A stretch of 64,000 bases of DNA, from positions 2,418,001-2,482,000 of the forward strand of contig NZ_FMHW01000002.1 in assembly GCF_900090325.1 (NCBI RefSeq), read 5' to 3'. The DNA is from Micromonospora pallida (lineage in GTDB: Bacteria; Actinomycetota; Actinomycetes; Mycobacteriales; Micromonosporaceae). Below the pieces are notes generated by a model. It was not told the DNA's origin, did no database searches, and saw nothing but the letters and a program-made list of their open reading frames with translations. The position numbers and the translations under genes are program-made. Of the stretch, positions 59,124 through 64,000 are shown in pieces. The first letter of the stretch is position 1, and the number at the start of each line of letters is the position of its first letter.

Positions 59124-64000
<4,877 letters not shown>

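Overview
The window is very GC-rich, uses GTG starts freely, and carries modular NRPS and PKS genes, an MbtH protein, LAL-type LuxR regulators and an IS701-like transposase remnant. All of this points to an actinomycete, most likely of the Micromonosporaceae or Streptomyces type. No rRNA, tRNA or CRISPR array was seen.

Region 1 (1-20581, all minus strand) is an NRPS operon read right to left: MbtH protein, a C-A-PCP module fused to a lantibiotic-dehydratase-like (LanB) domain, a second C-A-PCP protein, a kynurenine-3-monooxygenase-like flavoprotein, a CPYAQ-motif protein of unknown function, a third C-A-PCP protein, a C-A-PCP protein ending in a thioester reductase, and an MFS exporter cut by the left edge. 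From the LanB fusion to the exporter every gene overlaps the next by 4 to 8 bases. A good sigma-70-type promoter (20064-20092) precedes the fusion gene. The predicted product is a peptide of about four residues released reductively as an aldehyde or alcohol. The fused LanB domain, which lacks the elimination domain, is the strongest candidate for an undescribed system.

Region 2 (20582-27850) holds genes not obviously biosynthetic: a lipoprotein solute-binding protein coupled to a cation-efflux protein, an LtrA-like membrane protein, an erythromycin-esterase-family hydrolase, a 52-residue SAP/Rho-N-like protein, an MFS transporter, and a decayed IS701-type transposase. The esterase and the MFS pump could be macrolide self-resistance for region 3.

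Region 3 (27911-64000) is the downstream end of a type I PKS cluster with its accessory genes: a DrrAB-like ABC exporter, a RifM-like HAD phosphatase, a malonyl/methylmalonyl-CoA ligase (matB), an Sfp-type phosphopantetheinyl transferase, a degenerate MatB paralogue, two LAL regulators, a second ABC exporter, and three colinear PKS genes (minus strand). The visible modules are KS-AT(mm)-KR(B)-ACP, then KS-AT(mm)-KR(B)-ACP and KS-AT(mal)-KR(A)-ACP, then KS-AT(mal)-KR(inactive)-ACP-TE. They predict a 3-keto-5,7,9-oxygenated acyl chain released by a thioesterase. The last PKS gene has a one-base frameshift in a C/G homopolymer. Short ACCCCTA/TAGGGGT elements recur in the gaps around the accessory genes, and an array of phased repeats lies upstream of the second LAL gene; these are candidate LAL operators.
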